Below are positions 13,135-13,220 of a stretch of 13,220 nucleotides of DNA, in pieces. This DNA comes from Thermofilaceae archaeon (GTDB lineage Archaea; Thermoproteota; Thermoprotei; Thermofilales; B69-G16). Each line of letters opens with the position of its first letter. Position 1 is the first letter of the stretch. A program made the position numbers and the translations under genes. The stretch lies in the NCBI GenBank assembly GCA_027017165.1, contig JALURF010000043.1, forward strand, positions 1-13,220, read 5' to 3'. The notes under the pieces are model-generated. The model was not told the DNA's origin and did no database searches. It was given only the letters and a program-made list of their open reading frames with translations.

Positions 13135-13220
13135 GAATATCTTCGTCTGAATATAACCCATTATCTCGTCAAATCGTATTCCTAAAGCTTCTAGTATCTG
13201 CTCCGTGGTAGTCCGTATAT
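13129..13220 (-). CDS. C-terminal end of an unrecognised protein (cut by window edge)
   Basis: One reading frame stays open from the right edge and ends with TAG at 13131-13129. The 29 visible residues end in LGIRFDEIMGYIQTKIFS. Its frame is the only one of the three leftward frames without a stop before this point, and the dense tail-to-tail packing matches the rest of the window. There is not enough sequence to name it. An A6 run at 13115-13120 gives its transcript a U6 tract nine bases past the stop. Confidence 0.6.
   Translation of the reverse strand, partial: IRTTTEQILEALGIRFDEIMGYIQTKIFS

Noticed and set aside
1..13220. CRISPR arrays, insertion sequences or integrase-related sites
   Set aside because: No regularly spaced repeats, transposase or recombinase frames, or direct repeats flanking the tRNAs were found.

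Overview
The window comes from a hyperthermophilic archaeon, most likely a member of the Thermoproteota (Crenarchaeota). The evidence is a full-length reverse gyrase, an archaeal proteasome beta subunit, the KH/beta-CASP factor FttA (aCPSF1), an XPD-type Fe-S helicase, aIF1, RpoP, TATA boxes at near-leaderless spacing, and an intron-bearing tRNA with one intron outside the anticodon loop. The DNA is A+T-rich and densely packed. I cannot name a genus from the sequence alone. Multi-intron tRNAs are best known from the Thermoproteales/Thermofilales side, but that is only a hint.

Layout. (1) 1-1840, minus strand: a three-gene operon read leftwards, with a membrane-anchored HerA/FtsK-type ATPase, a 104-residue helical protein and an XPD-like helicase cut by the left edge. 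(2) 1850-5118, plus strand: tRNA-splicing endonuclease (endA), proteasome beta subunit (psmB) and the RNA 3'-end/transcription-termination nuclease FttA. (3) 5119-5640, minus: a PUA-domain protein. (4) 5731-5920, plus: tRNA-Gln(TTG), then tRNA-Arg(CCG), which carries two 13-nt introns, one in the D-loop and one at 37/38. (5) 6006-6293, plus: aIF1. (6) 6294-10503, minus: reverse gyrase followed by NMN adenylyltransferase. (7) 10636-10821, plus: RpoP. (8) 10814-12692, minus: a VIT1/CCC1-type metal transporter, a DUF211 protein and an agmatinase-family ureohydrolase, in one operon. (9) 12823-13134, plus: a small thioredoxin-like protein without a CxxC. (10) 13129-13220, minus: the C-terminal end of an unrecognised protein.

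Most of this is informational housekeeping: RNA processing (EndA, FttA, the tRNAs), transcription (RpoP), translation (aIF1, PUA protein), DNA topology (reverse gyrase), protein turnover (PsmB) and NAD synthesis. Three things stand out. The tRNA-Arg gene has an intron in the D-loop, and the endonuclease expected to remove it is encoded about 4 kb away. All four convergent gene pairs meet with zero spacing or overlap, so 3' ends must form inside the opposing gene; in two cases the U-tract coincides with lysine codons of the neighbour. The HerA-like ATPase / small protein / XPD-like helicase operon is the best candidate for an uncharacterised DNA-handling system.

No CRISPR array, insertion sequence or integrase is visible. 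The only stretches without protein genes are short. 5641-6005 holds the two tRNAs and promoters. 10504-10635 and 12693-12822 are divergent promoter regions.
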